A DNA stretch of 31,446 nucleotides, taken from the NCBI GenBank assembly GCA_017628675.1, contig JAGBYS010000129.1, positions 1 through 31,446 on the forward strand, in the 5' to 3' direction. The stretch comes from Tidjanibacter sp. (lineage in GTDB: Bacteria; Bacteroidota; Bacteroidia; Bacteroidales; Rikenellaceae). The notes beneath the pieces were generated by a model. That model was given only the letters and a program-made list of their open reading frames with translations. It was not told the DNA's origin and ran no database searches. The translations under genes and the position numbers were made by a program. This document shows positions 15,518 to 23,781 of this stretch, piece by piece (position 1 is the first letter of the stretch; each line of letters begins with the position of its first letter).

Positions 15518-17541
15518 AGAATATTCCTGTCTGTTTGGTGGGCAATCTTGTTGCGCTCGGCATTCAGTTTGCCTATGGCCTCCAATATCTGGGCCTCCTT
15601 CACATCGTCGCCCTCCTCGAGCGAGGCCAGACGCTCGTTGAGCTGCGAGATGATGGCCTCAATGGCCTTCGACTTGTAGAGGATGATAGCCTTGGGGATG
15701 ACTCTTCCCAGGCGTGTGAGCTCGTCGTTGAGCCTTCGTGCCTGCTCCTTCTCGATGTTCTCCTTGCTGTCGGTGTAGCCGTCACGCCTGCGCCAGATGG
15801 CCGACTGGCGGTGGTTCTCACCCTCTGTGAGGATATCCACAGCGGCCGAACTTGCATCCGGGTTGTCGAGCTCAATGAAGTAGTGCTCAGGCACCTTCTC
15901 GCCCTCGCCCAAGCCCTCACGATGTGCCCTGTAGCACTCCACAATGGCCCTGTAGCGGGGGTCCTGGAAGTAGACATCGTCGCCATCGAGCGAGTCGAAA
16001 ATGGAGTCGGCAACATTGAACGACACGGTCATCTTGCCCTCCCTGTAGGTGAGCGTCAGGTGGCCATACTTTATCAGGTAGCCCGCAATCTCCCTCTCCA
16101 GCTCGGTCATACTACTGCCAACCTTCTGACCGTCGAGCGAGATGCTCCTCTGGGCGCTCTCCTCCTCCTGCCTGATATGCTGCTGGGCCTTGGTGACAAA
16201 CTCGCGCGTCTCCTTGCCGTAGGTTGCACCCACACTCTTGCGCACCACCTCGCTCACCAGAACATCCTCGCCGATGTCCATAATCTTGGCGCACTCCTTG
16301 ATGAACACGGAGCGCTGAATCTTGCTGGGTATCAGAGCTATGGAGCTGACGATGTCGGCAATGAGCTCACCCTTGCGGATGGGGTCCCTCTCCACCTCCT
16401 TGGCATAGAGCGACGACTTGAAGGTGATGAAGTCCTTTTGGTTGAGGGTTATATAGTCGCGTATCTGGTCGGCCGAGTGGGTGCGTGCATAGGAGTCGGG
16501 GTCCTCGCCCTCGGGCAGCACCACAACCCTCACATTGAGGCCCTCCTTGAGCACCAGATCCACACCTTTGAGTGCCGCCTTCACACCCGCCTTGTCGCCG
16601 TCGAAAAGGAGTGTGATGTTGTTCGTGAAGCGGGAGATTATCCTGACCTGTTCCACCGTAAGGGCGGTGCCAAGCGGAGCAACCACATTCTCGATGCCCT
16701 TCTGGTGGAGTTGCACAACATCGATGTTGCCCTCCACAAGGATGCAGTGGTTCTCCTTGGTTATGGCGCTCTTTGCGAAGTATATGCCGTAGAGGTTGTT
16801 GCTCTTGGAGTAGACCACACTCTCGGGCGAGTTGAGATATTTGGCCTTGTTGTCGCTCTGGAGTGCGCGGCCACTGAAGGCGGTCACACGGCCCGAGATG
16901 GTGTGGATGGGGAACATCACACGACCACAGAAGCGGTCGTAGTATCCACCCGTCTCACGCTTGATGGTAAGACCCGTGTCGACCAGGAACTGCTCCTTGT
17001 AGCCGGCCGCAAGCGCTGCTCGGGTCATCGTATCCTTGTCGCGCGAGGCCCTGCTCTCGGGGCAGTAGCCCAGGCCAAAGCGCTTGATGGTCGCATCCGT
17101 CAGTCCTCGCGAGGAGAGGTAGCCGTGTGCCACACTGCGCCCCTCGTCGGTCTGGTTCATCTGCTCCACAAAGTAGTCCGAGGCCCACGCATTGGCCACC
17201 ATCATACTCTCCCTGTCGTCGTTGCGCTGCTTCTCCTCGGGGGTCTCCTCTCTCTCCTCAACGGGTATGCCATACTTCTTGGCCACCCACTTGAGGGCCT
17301 CGGCGTAGGTGAGCTTCTCGTGCTCCATCACAAAGGTCACAGCATTGCCACCCTTGCCACAGCCGAAACACTTGTAGAGTCCCTTGGAGGGCGACACCAC
17401 AAACGAAGGGGTCTTCTCGTTGTGGAAAGGACAACACGCCATAAAGTTCACCCCTTTCTTCTTGAGTGAAACGAAGTCGCTCACGACCTCCACCACATTG
17501 GCTGCGGCGTATATCTTATCGACTGTTGCCCTGTCTATCAT
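15514..17541 (-). CDS. dnaG: DNA primase DnaG
   Basis: DnaG makes the RNA primers for DNA replication with the DnaB helicase. The 675-aa product starts [10 protein letters not shown]. The CHC2 zinc finger is at about 36-61 (Cys37, His40, Cys58, Cys61). The catalytic core has KYLNSPES (234-241) and the TOPRIM domain with Glu270 (ILVEGNIDV) and DGD at 314-316. A longer in-frame extension to an ATG at 17652 exists. I reject it because a good Bacteroidota promoter lies at 17591-17621, inside that extension, and family members start at MIDR-like sequence. The C-terminal third is less conserved and probably contains the helicase-binding region. smpB follows with a 4-nt overlap. Confidence 0.96.
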   Translation of the reverse strand: MIDRATVDKIYAAANVVEVVSDFVSLKKKGVNFMACCPFHNEKTPSFVVSPSKGLYKCFGCGKGGNAVTFVMEHEKLTYAEALKWVAKKYGIPVEEREETPEEKQRNDDRESMMVANAWASDYFVEQMNQTDEGRSVAHGYLSSRGLTDATIKRFGLGYCPESRASRDKDTMTRAALAAGYKEQFLVDTGLTIKRETGGYYDRFCGRVMFPIHTISGRVTAFSGRALQSDNKAKYLNSPESVVYSKSNNLYGIYFAKSAITKENHCILVEGNIDVVQLHQKGIENVVAPLGTALTVEQVRIISRFTNNITLLFDGDKAGVKAALKGVDLVLKEGLNVRVVVLPEGEDPDSYARTHSADQIRDYITLNQKDFITFKSSLYAKEVERDPIRKGELIADIVSSIALIPSKIQRSVFIKECAKIMDIGEDVLVSEVVRKSVGATYGKETREFVTKAQQHIRQEEESAQRSISLDGQKVGSSMTELEREIAGYLIKYGHLTLTYREGKMTVSFNVADSIFDSLDGDDVYFQDPRYRAIVECYRAHREGLGEGEKVPEHYFIELDNPDASSAAVDILTEGENHRQSAIWRRRDGYTDSKENIEKEQARRLNDELTRLGRVIPKAIILYKSKAIEAIISQLNERLASLEEGDDVKEAQILEAIGKLNAERNKIAHQTDRNIL

Positions 17542-17590
17542 AACTCTGTTTTCTCGCGCGCGCAAGCACGATATGCGCACATTTAGCAGG

Positions 17591-17621
17591 TAAAGATACG
17601 ACTTTCTCTCAAATCTACAAA
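17591..17621 (-). promoter_or_regulatory. Promoter of dnaG-smpB
   Basis: On the minus strand TTTG (17621-17618) is followed after 19 nt by TATCTTTA (17598-17591), 7 of 8 matches to the defined TAnnTTTG pattern. It predicts transcription starting near 17584, about 40 nt before the dnaG start. Confidence 0.7.
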
Positions 17622-17748
17622 AACCACTGCCCCGAGGCCCCGATTTTTCCAATGCCTATACTGCTGATTGTTAGATTGTTTGCCACGCGAATAGTGGGGT
17701 CAAAATTATTTCGCCAAAAATTTTCTCCCCCCGTGCAACAAAAAAGAG

Positions 17749-17756
17749 TACATTTG
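17749..17756 (+). promoter_or_regulatory. Candidate -7 box before a truncated secreted-protein frame
   Basis: TACATTTG matches TAnnTTTG and lies 44 nt upstream of the ATG at 17800, as expected for a short leader. A TTTG -33 box at the right distance is not seen. Confidence 0.35.
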
Positions 17757-17799
17757 TGTCTATCGTGGTATAAATCAAGCACAAAACCCGCCTCGCTGT

Positions 17800-17883
17800 A
17801 TGAAAAGAGTTTCACTCCTTTTTGTTGCCGTTATGCTCCCCGCACCCCTTGCGGCTCAGGGCAACGGCTGGCGTCAATTTTGA
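17800..17883 (+). pseudogene. Signal-peptide-only frame, probable remnant of an exported-protein gene
   Basis: A 27-codon frame encodes a textbook signal peptide: MKR, a hydrophobic core (VSLLFVAVML), then PAPLAAQ with a predicted cut after the Ala before Gln. Only seven further residues follow before a TGA. The stop lies inside a 7-nt tandem repeat (17875-17902). No continuation of a secreted protein is seen before the SPOR gene terminator, so the rest of the gene seems to be lost. It might instead be a genuine small peptide or a chance frame. The candidate promoter upstream favours a former gene. Confidence 0.45.
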
Positions 17884-17902
17884 ATTTTGAATTTTGCATT
17901 AA
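17875..17902. repeat. 7-nt tandem repeat (GAATTTT type)
   Basis: Consecutive heptads CAATTTT, GAATTTT, GAATTTT, GCATTAA. It contains the stop codon of the truncated signal-peptide frame. Confidence 0.65.
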
Positions 17903-17944
17903 AAACAAACAAGCCATCGACTCGGTGTCGATGGCTTGATTGTT
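17903..17944 (-). terminator. Terminator of the lgt-SPOR unit
   Basis: A perfect 12-bp stem, CAAGCCATCGAC (17910-17921) with GTCGATGGCTTG (17927-17938), has a 5-nt loop. On the minus strand it is followed by TTTGTTTTT. It starts right after the SPOR gene stop and may act in both directions. Confidence 0.85.
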
Positions 17945-18805
17945 TTAGTAGCGCTGGTAGATCCAGACCTCTTTGCCCTTGCGTTTATACTGGGAGCGGA
18001 GTGTCTCGGCCTCCTTCTTGCTATTGGTTGAGTGGGCAATCACTATCCATTTGCCGCCGGGGTAGTTGCCTATCACATAGTTGGCCGAGCCTATCTTCAG
18101 CGGGTCGCGATTGATGCAGTCGCGGGCATTCTGCTTGCTGCTATAGACGCCCACCGAGAGGTTGTAGCGTTTATCGGTGGTGGGCACCGAGGCTTTGTTC
18201 TCGGGCACAAGTGCGGGTGCGGGCTTTGTAACACCAACCTTCACATCGACCTCCACCTCCTGGTAGGGCTCAACCGTGGGTGTCATCTCCAAGCTCTGCT
18301 GCTCCTGCTCGGCCACCTCCTCTGTCTGCTCCTCGTCAAAGGTGCCGATGAACACAGCGTTGATATCCCAGGGCATAATGGCCCACAGGGCTGCACAGGC
18401 GGCAATCGCTATGCCCAACACCCACCAGAGCCACGAGTCGGTGCGGCGGCGACGAAGGCGTGCCGTGGGCAGGGGGTCGTGGGTGTGGTTGAGAGCCTTG
18501 TCGAAGGAGCCGTCCATAACGATGGTGCGGGGCTGGATGCGACCAATGCCCTCCAGGGTGATTGCGCCGTCGCTCTCACGCGAGGCTATGCGCCAATCCT
18601 CATAGAGTGCCGAGGCCTCCTGGGTGGTGATGCCGCCAATCTTGGCCATAATCTCCGTCAGAAGAGGTGCTTCGGGGTCGATGTTCTCCTCGAAGCGCAC
18701 CGCACGGGGCTCGCCCTCAAGGCGCAGTGTGCCCAGCTCGGGGAGCGCAACACACCCGTCCGTAAGGAGTGTATTGTAGATGACCTTATCGACTATATTG
18801 CTCAT
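17945..18805 (-). CDS. HU/CCDC81-type and SPOR domain membrane protein
   Basis: This 286-aa protein probably binds septal, denuded peptidoglycan through a C-terminal SPOR domain. The N-terminus (MSNIVDKVIYNTLLTDGCVALPELGTL, residues 1-27) matches the CCDC81-like HU-related domain common in Bacteroidota, which is expected in the cytoplasm. A basic patch (RLRRRR, 116-121) precedes one membrane segment (about 125-143). An acidic Glu/Gln/Val-rich linker follows (about 157-190). The SPOR domain (about 211-286) begins YNLSVGVYSSKQNARDC and ends KGKEVWIYQRY. It lies 26 nt downstream of lgt on the same strand and ends at a strong terminator. It may link the nucleoid or cytoplasm with the cell wall; that role is inferred from domains. 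Confidence 0.87.
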   Translation of the reverse strand: MSNIVDKVIYNTLLTDGCVALPELGTLRLEGEPRAVRFEENIDPEAPLLTEIMAKIGGITTQEASALYEDWRIASRESDGAITLEGIGRIQPRTIVMDGSFDKALNHTHDPLPTARLRRRRTDSWLWWVLGIAIAACAALWAIMPWDINAVFIGTFDEEQTEEVAEQEQQSLEMTPTVEPYQEVEVDVKVGVTKPAPALVPENKASVPTTDKRYNLSVGVYSSKQNARDCINRDPLKIGSANYVIGNYPGGKWIVIAHSTNSKKEAETLRSQYKRKGKEVWIYQRY

Positions 18806-18831
18806 TAATTTAAGGTTTTGCGTTGGTTGGA

Positions 18832-19704
18832 TTATCTCTTCTTTGCGGTGGGAGGTGCCACTTTTTGAGCCTTGCGCTTGGGCTCCTCGGTGGCGGCGAG
18901 GGCTATTTTCTGGGGCTCACTCCTAAGGCCCTTCACGATGAAGATGATGCCGACAATCACAAAGGGGATGCTCAAGAGCTGGCCCATATTCAGAGCCATA
19001 TTGGCCTCGAAGGCCACCTGGTCGTTCTTGATGAACTCCAAGAGGAAGCGAGAGAGGAAGATGCCCACCAGACCTACGCCAAACAGCAGCGAGGGGTGTT
19101 TGCGACCTGCATCGTGCTTATAGTAGAGCCACACGAGGACCACAAAGACGAGGATGTAGAAGAGTGCCTCGTAAATCTGGGTGGGGTGCATAGGCACCGT
19201 TTCGCCATTGCGCTCGAAGATGAAGCCCCAGGGGAGGTCGGTCTGTCGGCCGTAGATCTCGGAGTTCATAAGGTTGCCGAGTCTGACGCCCGCACCACCG
19301 ATAGCTACGGGGATCATAATGCGGTCGGCAGCCCACCAGAAGGAGATCTTGTTCATTCGTGAGAAGATAATAAGGCCCAGCAGGAAGCCGATGGCGGCAC
19401 CGTGGGAGGCCATACCGCCCTCACGGATGTTGAGGATGCGGAGGGGTTCGGCCAGATAGACCTCGGGCTCATAGAAGAGGCAGTGGCCGAGCCTTGCGCC
19501 GAAGATACCCAGCAGGGTGGCACACCAGAAGAGCGAATCGACGAGCTTCTCGGGCAGCTTCTCGCGGCGCACGAAGTTGGTGAAAAAGTAGATACCTGCG
19601 ATGAAGGCCAGAGCCCAGAAGATGCCATAGTAGCGAATCTCGAGTCCGAAGATGGAGAAGGCTACGGGGTCCACAGCCCATCTGATAGCAGAGAATGTTG
19701 TCAT
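18832..19704 (-). CDS. lgt: Phosphatidylglycerol-prolipoprotein diacylglyceryl transferase Lgt
   Basis: Lgt transfers diacylglyceryl from phosphatidylglycerol to the lipobox cysteine, the first step of lipoprotein maturation at the inner membrane. The 290-aa product has about seven membrane segments and the family landmarks IRYYGIFWALAF (23-34), GARLGHCLFYEP (69-80), GGMASHGAAIG (96-106), RLGNLMNSEIYGR (141-153) and HPTQIYEA (173-180). The tail (EEPKRKAQKVAPP and on) is a basic cytoplasmic extension. The enzyme would be needed by the many lipoproteins in this window. The SPOR gene follows by 26 nt. A TAAAGATA motif on plus (19750-19757), read as TATCTTTA on minus, may be its -7 box. Confidence 0.96.
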   Translation of the reverse strand: MTTFSAIRWAVDPVAFSIFGLEIRYYGIFWALAFIAGIYFFTNFVRREKLPEKLVDSLFWCATLLGIFGARLGHCLFYEPEVYLAEPLRILNIREGGMASHGAAIGFLLGLIIFSRMNKISFWWAADRIMIPVAIGGAGVRLGNLMNSEIYGRQTDLPWGFIFERNGETVPMHPTQIYEALFYILVFVVLVWLYYKHDAGRKHPSLLFGVGLVGIFLSRFLLEFIKNDQVAFEANMALNMGQLLSIPFVIVGIIFIVKGLRSEPQKIALAATEEPKRKAQKVAPPTAKKR

Positions 19705-19749
19705 AGGAAAAATGTATGTTTGATTTGTTAAACTCGCTTTTGTGGGGCG

Positions 19750-19757
19750 TAAAGATA
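19750..19757 (-). promoter_or_regulatory. Candidate -7 box of lgt
   Basis: TATCTTTA on the minus strand, the same octamer as in the dnaG promoter, lies 46 nt before the lgt start, in the 64-nt gap after the kinase gene. No clear -33 TTTG is seen. Confidence 0.4.
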
Positions 19758-19768
19758 GCGAAAAAGTG

Positions 19769-20818
19769 CTAATTTTTGCTCAGGGTGAAGGAAAATGTAC
19801 TTCCCTTGCCCAATTCGCTACGCAGATTGATGGTTTCGCCGTGTGCCTCGAGGATGTGTTTCACGATGGAGAGGCCCAGGCCTGTGCCGCCCTGCTCGCG
19901 TGAGCGACCCTTGTCGGTGCGGTAGAAACGCTCGAAGACACGAGGGATGTCCTCCTTGGAGATTCCTCGGCCGTTGTCCCTCACCTCCACCAACACCTTG
20001 TCGAAGAGGTCAATGAACTTGATGAAGGTTTCGCCGCCCTCGTTGCCGTAGCGTATGGAGTTGATAATGAGGTTGATGAGCACCTGCTCAATGTAGTAGG
20101 GGTCGGCCTTGACCCACACGGGGGGATATGGTACCGTGTGGGAGGAGCCCACCACCACGGAGATGTTCTTCTTGGTGGCCTCGAACTCGATGGTGTCGAC
20201 AATATCGCGGGTGAGCGACACGATGTCGAAGCGCTCATAGCTGAGCGTCAGCACTCCCGACTCGAGTTTCGAGATGGCCTCCAGGTCGTTGGTGATGTTG
20301 ATCAGACGGTCTATGCTCTTCTCCGTGCGCTCCAGGTAGCGGCGGAAGATTACGGGGTCGTTCATACCGCCATCCAGCAGAGTTGAAATGTAGCCCTGTA
20401 TGTTGAAGATGGGGGTCTTTATCTCGTGGGACACATTACCAACGAACTCCTTGCGATACTTTTCGTTCTCCTTCAGGCGGGCAATCTCCTTCTGGTTCTG
20501 CTCGGCCCAACGGTTGAGCTCGGCACTCACAGACCTCTCGGGGTGGTTGGTCTGCTCCAGCTCGGCAGCCAGCTCGGTGGTCTTGATATCACGGCCGAGC
20601 ACGATGCGGTAGAGGGGCTTGATGCGCTGGATGAAGAAGTTTTTGGTCACCCCCTTGGCGCCCATAAAGACGATGAAGCCGCTGCCGATGGCAAAGACAA
20701 GGCCCCACCACCAGCCGTCCGTGCGGACAAAATGGCCAATAATCAACCCTACCGTAACGCAGAGGATTGTGATAAGGCCCACAATAAATGCTCCGCTATT
20801 TATAGTCTTGATTTTCAT
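19769..20818 (-). CDS. Sensor histidine kinase (PhoR/PorY-like)
   Basis: A 349-aa membrane histidine kinase. Two membrane segments (about 10-30 and 38-55) are joined by only a few residues, so there is no extracytoplasmic sensor domain. The phospho-acceptor motif is FVGNVSHEIKTPIFNIQGY with His131. The ATPase domain has the N box (NLIINSIRYGN), DNGRGI, the F box FERFYRTDK and GGTGLGLSIVKH. I chose the ATG at 20818 (MKIKTINS). An earlier in-frame ATG at 20848 would overlap the regulator gene. No response regulator gene is nearby; the gene before it encodes an XRE/S24-like regulator 14 nt upstream. This fits orphan kinases of Bacteroidota; a PorY-type role is only a possibility. Confidence 0.9.
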   Translation of the reverse strand: MKIKTINSGAFIVGLITILCVTVGLIIGHFVRTDGWWWGLVFAIGSGFIVFMGAKGVTKNFFIQRIKPLYRIVLGRDIKTTELAAELEQTNHPERSVSAELNRWAEQNQKEIARLKENEKYRKEFVGNVSHEIKTPIFNIQGYISTLLDGGMNDPVIFRRYLERTEKSIDRLINITNDLEAISKLESGVLTLSYERFDIVSLTRDIVDTIEFEATKKNISVVVGSSHTVPYPPVWVKADPYYIEQVLINLIINSIRYGNEGGETFIKFIDLFDKVLVEVRDNGRGISKEDIPRVFERFYRTDKGRSREQGGTGLGLSIVKHILEAHGETINLRSELGKGSTFSFTLSKN

Positions 20819-20832
20819 AGTGTAAAGTATGT

Positions 20833-21450
20833 TTAGATATGTTTCCACTCCAGGGCGGCCTTGACCACCAGGAGTCGTTTGATTTGTTTCGGCTCGATCG
20901 TCAGGGGTGCTGTGTGCCCCTTTTCTGCACCCTCCAGACGGAGGTGGGAGGCGGATATGTCTGCCACCTTGCGCACCACGGCAATCTTCTCGGTGACAAC
21001 CAGAAGGCTCTGCCCCACCTGTGCCTCACCGAGGGTTATATCCTTGAAAAACAGCACACTGCCGCAAGGCACCTCGGGCTCCAGGGCGGCCGAGTGGAGA
21101 GGTGCTGCAAAGGCGCAGTCGCCACAGCAAACCATATTCACCCTGCTGTGTGGTATGGGCATAGCCCTGCCGAGAGCCACCTCGGTGCACTCCTCGGCAT
21201 AGTAGGGTATGGAGGCCTCCAGGGGGCGCACCATCTGGCCCTCGCCTGCAATGAGCCACGCAAAGTCCACCTCGGGATAGTGGGCGCAGATGCGCTCGGC
21301 CAGCGCTCGTGAGATATCGTGTTTGCCCGCCTTGATTTGGTAGAGGCTCTGTGGCGAGGAGAGGCCTATGTGGGTTGCAAAAGTGCTTGTGTTGAGTCCG
21401 GCCCAACACACCACCTTTTCGATCCTCTCTCTTGCGCTCAATTTCTCCAT
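20833..21450 (-). CDS. XRE-type regulator with a degenerate S24-like C-terminal domain
   Basis: A 205-aa putative DNA-binding regulator. Residues 8-70 form a helix-turn-helix (RIEKVVCWAGLNTSTFATHIGLSSPQSLYQIKAGKHDISRALAERI). Residues about 95-195 resemble the LexA/CI-type S24 fold, with LEPEVPCGSVLFF (123-135) and VVRKV (158-162). The catalytic Ser expected in a GDSM motif is missing. GDC (110-112) or the AAL before EPE (121-123) takes its place, depending on alignment, so self-cleavage is unlikely. The histidine kinase gene follows by 14 nt. Its own promoter carries a palindrome, suggesting autoregulation. Whether the kinase acts on this protein is unknown. Confidence 0.75.
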   Translation of the reverse strand: MEKLSARERIEKVVCWAGLNTSTFATHIGLSSPQSLYQIKAGKHDISRALAERICAHYPEVDFAWLIAGEGQMVRPLEASIPYYAEECTEVALGRAMPIPHSRVNMVCCGDCAFAAPLHSAALEPEVPCGSVLFFKDITLGEAQVGQSLLVVTEKIAVVRKVADISASHLRLEGAEKGHTAPLTIEPKQIKRLLVVKAALEWKHI

Positions 21451-21478
21451 AGTCTGCTGGCAGTTTGTATCTAATTAG

Positions 21479-21510
21479 CAAAACTACAATTTTTTTGTGG
21501 TTTTCTCAAA
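21479..21510 (-). promoter_or_regulatory. Promoter of the XRE regulator-kinase pair
   Basis: On the minus strand TTTG (21510-21507), a 20-nt spacer and TAGTTTTG (21486-21479) match both Bacteroidota boxes exactly. It predicts a start near 21472 and a leader of about 20-25 nt. Confidence 0.75.
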
Positions 21511-21519
21511 TAAAACCAC
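21497..21519. promoter_or_regulatory. Operator-like palindrome on the XRE gene promoter
   Basis: Perfect 8-bp arms GTGGTTTT (21497-21504) and AAAACCAC (21512-21519) flank a 7-nt centre that contains the -33 box. Such a site suits a dimeric HTH repressor, most simply the adjacent XRE protein. Confidence 0.55.
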
Positions 21520-21592
21520 GATATTTGTACGATTGAAAACCAAGAGAGCTCTTTTCTTCGTTTGTTACGGACGGATGATAGAAATATGGCCG

Positions 21593-21600
21593 CACCTTTG
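21593..21600 (+). promoter_or_regulatory. Candidate -7 box of the tRNA-Arg gene
   Basis: CACCTTTG differs from TAnnTTTG only in its first base and lies 16 nt before the tRNA. The -33 box is not clear. Confidence 0.35.
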
Positions 21601-21616
21601 TGGTGACGGTAAAAAT

Positions 21617-21688
21617 GGCCCCGTAGTTTAATGGATAAAATTCAGGATTCCGGTTCCTGCGATAGCGGTTCGATTCCGCTCGGGGTCA
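21617..21688 (+). tRNA. tRNA-Arg (anticodon CCG)
   Basis: A full cloverleaf can be drawn. The acceptor stem is GGCCCCG with CGGGGTC (one G-U pair at 2:71). The anticodon stem CAGGA/TCCTG encloses the loop TTCCGGT, giving anticodon CCG for codon CGG. The T arm is AGCGG-TTCGATT-CCGCT, and the discriminator base is A. CCA is not encoded directly after the discriminator, so it must be added. uvrB starts 86 nt downstream with no terminator between. Confidence 0.93.
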
Positions 21689-21703
21689 CACCAACGAAGG
21701 AGA

Positions 21704-21731
21704 GAGTAAGGAGTAAGGAGTAAAGAGTAAT
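21704..21731 (+). repeat. 7-nt tandem repeat before uvrB (GAGTAAG type)
   Basis: Four exact-period units: GAGTAAG, GAGTAAG, GAGTAAA, GAGTAAT. A further AGGAGTAAT-like copy touches the uvrB start codon. It lies in the probable leader between tRNA-Arg and uvrB. Confidence 0.7.
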
Positions 21732-21774
21732 TGGTGGTTTCAAGGGGAACGGACACCGTTGCGTTAAAGGAGTA

Positions 21775-23781
21775 ATGGAATTCAAGATTGTATCGGACTA
21801 TAAGCCCACGGGTGATCAGCCCGAGGCCATAGAGGAGTTGGTGCGCTCGATAGAAAGCGGGCAGCCCCACAACACTCTTCTGGGCGTTACGGGCTCGGGT
21901 AAGACCTTCACGATAGCCAATGTCGTGGAGCGTCTGGGCCGTCCTACACTCGTTCTGAGCCACAACAAAACCCTCGCTGCACAGCTCTACAGCGAGTTCA
22001 AGGCCTTCTTCCCCAACAATGCGGTGGAGTACTTCGTGTCCTACTCCGACTACTACCAGCCCGAGGCCTACCTGCCCGCCAGCGACACCTACATTGAAAA
22101 AGACCTGGCCATCAACGACGAGATCGAAAAACTCCGACTCCACACCACCGCCTCGCTGCTCTCGGGCCGCAGGGATGTGATTGTCGTGTCGAGCGTATCG
22201 TGCCTCTACGGCATCGGCAACCCCTCGGATTTCCACGCCAACAGCATAACCATAAAGGTGGGCGACACCATACCTCAGCGCCGACTTCTCTACCGCCTTG
22301 TGGACTCGCTCTACACCCGCACGGAGCGCTATCTGGAGCCGGCAACCTTCCGTGTGAAGGGCGACACCATAGACATTATGCCCGCCTACTCGGAGAGCGA
22401 CGCCTACCGTGTGTCGATGTTTGGCGACGAGATTGAGGCCCTCTGGAGAATAGACCCCACAACGGGTGCAAGGGTGGAGTCTATGGAGGAGGTGACCATC
22501 TTCCCCGCCAACCTCTTTGTCACCACCAAGGAGCGCACCGAGGATGCCATCCGTCAGATACAACTCGACCTGGGCGAGCGCATCGAGGAGTTCGAGAAGG
22601 AGGGCCGAATGGTTGAGGCTCAGCGCATAAAGCAGAGGGTGGAGTACGATGTGGAGATGATCAAGGAGCTCGGCTACTGCTCAGGCATCGAGAACTACTC
22701 ACGCTATATGGACGGACGCAAGCCCGGCGAAAGGCCCTTCTGTCTGCTCGACTACTTCCCCGAGGATTTCCTGCTTGTGGTGGACGAGAGCCACGTGACC
22801 ATCCCCCAGGTGAGGGCAATGTTCGGAGGCGACAGGGCACGCAAGGAGAACCTTGTGGAGTATGGCTTTAGACTGCCCGCCGCTGTTGATAACCGCCCGC
22901 TCACCTTTGCGGAGTTCGAGGAGTTTGGCCACACGGTGCTCTACTGTAGTGCGACCCCTGCCGACTATGAGCTCATAAAGAGCGAGGGCGCAGTCGTTGA
23001 GCAGCTTGTGCGCCCCACGGGCCTTCTGGATCCCGAGATCGAGGTGCGCCCCACCGAGAATCAGGTGGACGACCTGCTGGAGGAGATTTCCCAGACGGTG
23101 CACAAGGGGCAGAGGGTGTTGGTGACAACCCTCACAAAGAGGATGGCCGAGGAGCTCTCCAAATATTTCGACCGCATAGGCGTGCGCAACCGCTACATAC
23201 ACTCCGATGTGGAGACCTTCGACAGGGTGCAGATTCTGGAGGACCTGAAGGCGGGCTCGTTCGATGTACTCATCGGCGTGAACCTCCTGCGAGAGGGCTT
23301 GGACCTTCCCGAGGTGGCTCTGGTGGCCATTATGGATGCCGACAAGGAGGGATTCCTGCGCAGCGAGAGGGCACTCACCCAGACGGCAGGCCGTGCAGCC
23401 CGCAATGTGGAGGGTCGAGTGATTATGTATGGCGACAAGATTACCGACGCTATGCAGGCGACCATCAACGAGAGTCGCCGCCGCCGAGAGAAGCAGATGG
23501 CCTACAACAAGGCCAATGGCATAACACCCACACAGATACGCCGTTACGCCCGCACGACAATCTCGGGCTCGACCACCGACGCCGGCCTGGAGCCCTACCC
23601 ATTGGGAGGTCTGTCGGGAGCCATTGCGGCCGACAAAAAGAGCGTCTACTCGGCCCACGAGCGTGAGGTGGCCATTGCGGATGCTCGCCGCCGTATGGAG
23701 GAGGCCGCCAAGGCGTTGGACTTTGCCCAGGCTGCCCTCTGGCGCAACAGAATGTATGAACTACAAGGAAACAAGAAATAA
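21775..23781 (+). CDS. uvrB: Excinuclease ABC subunit B (UvrB)
   Basis: UvrB is the damage-verifying helicase-like subunit of nucleotide excision repair. It is loaded by UvrA and recruits UvrC. The 668-aa product has Walker A GVTGSGKT (37-44), the beta-hairpin region YYQPEAYLPASDTYIEKD (93-110), the Walker B-like VVDESHV and motif VI QTAGRAARN. The C-terminal UVR domain (DARRRMEEAAKALDFAQAALWRNRMYEL) binds UvrC. The length is typical. The gtrA-like gene overlaps its 3' end by 26 nt. The start at 21775 gives the standard N-terminus (MEFKIVSDYKPTGDQPEAI). No separate promoter was found, so it may be read from upstream of tRNA-Arg. Confidence 0.98.
   Translation: MEFKIVSDYKPTGDQPEAIEELVRSIESGQPHNTLLGVTGSGKTFTIANVVERLGRPTLVLSHNKTLAAQLYSEFKAFFPNNAVEYFVSYSDYYQPEAYLPASDTYIEKDLAINDEIEKLRLHTTASLLSGRRDVIVVSSVSCLYGIGNPSDFHANSITIKVGDTIPQRRLLYRLVDSLYTRTERYLEPATFRVKGDTIDIMPAYSESDAYRVSMFGDEIEALWRIDPTTGARVESMEEVTIFPANLFVTTKERTEDAIRQIQLDLGERIEEFEKEGRMVEAQRIKQRVEYDVEMIKELGYCSGIENYSRYMDGRKPGERPFCLLDYFPEDFLLVVDESHVTIPQVRAMFGGDRARKENLVEYGFRLPAAVDNRPLTFAEFEEFGHTVLYCSATPADYELIKSEGAVVEQLVRPTGLLDPEIEVRPTENQVDDLLEEISQTVHKGQRVLVTTLTKRMAEELSKYFDRIGVRNRYIHSDVETFDRVQILEDLKAGSFDVLIGVNLLREGLDLPEVALVAIMDADKEGFLRSERALTQTAGRAARNVEGRVIMYGDKITDAMQATINESRRRREKQMAYNKANGITPTQIRRYARTTISGSTTDAGLEPYPLGGLSGAIAADKKSVYSAHEREVAIADARRRMEEAAKALDFAQAALWRNRMYELQGNKK

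Noticed and set aside
17542..17652. A 37-residue N-terminal extension of DnaG starting at ATG 17652
   Set aside because: The dnaG promoter lies within it and the extension has no similarity to DnaG N-termini; [10 protein letters not shown] at 17541 is the natural start.
20819..20848. An earlier start for the histidine kinase at 20848
   Set aside because: It would overlap the end of the regulator gene by 16 nt and adds ten residues before a good start at 20818. It cannot be excluded completely.
21617..21731. Integration site at the tRNA gene
   Set aside because: No duplicated tRNA 3' end and no integrase gene are visible; the downstream gene is housekeeping uvrB.
21628..22563. A 311-codon minus-strand frame overlapping tRNA-Arg and uvrB
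   Set aside because: It runs antisense through uvrB and across the tRNA, and its composition is that of a shadow frame.
23624..23755. A longer start for the GtrA-family gene inside uvrB
   Set aside because: The extra residues are Arg- and Pro-rich out-of-frame uvrB sequence; ATG 23756 gives a standard GtrA N-terminus.
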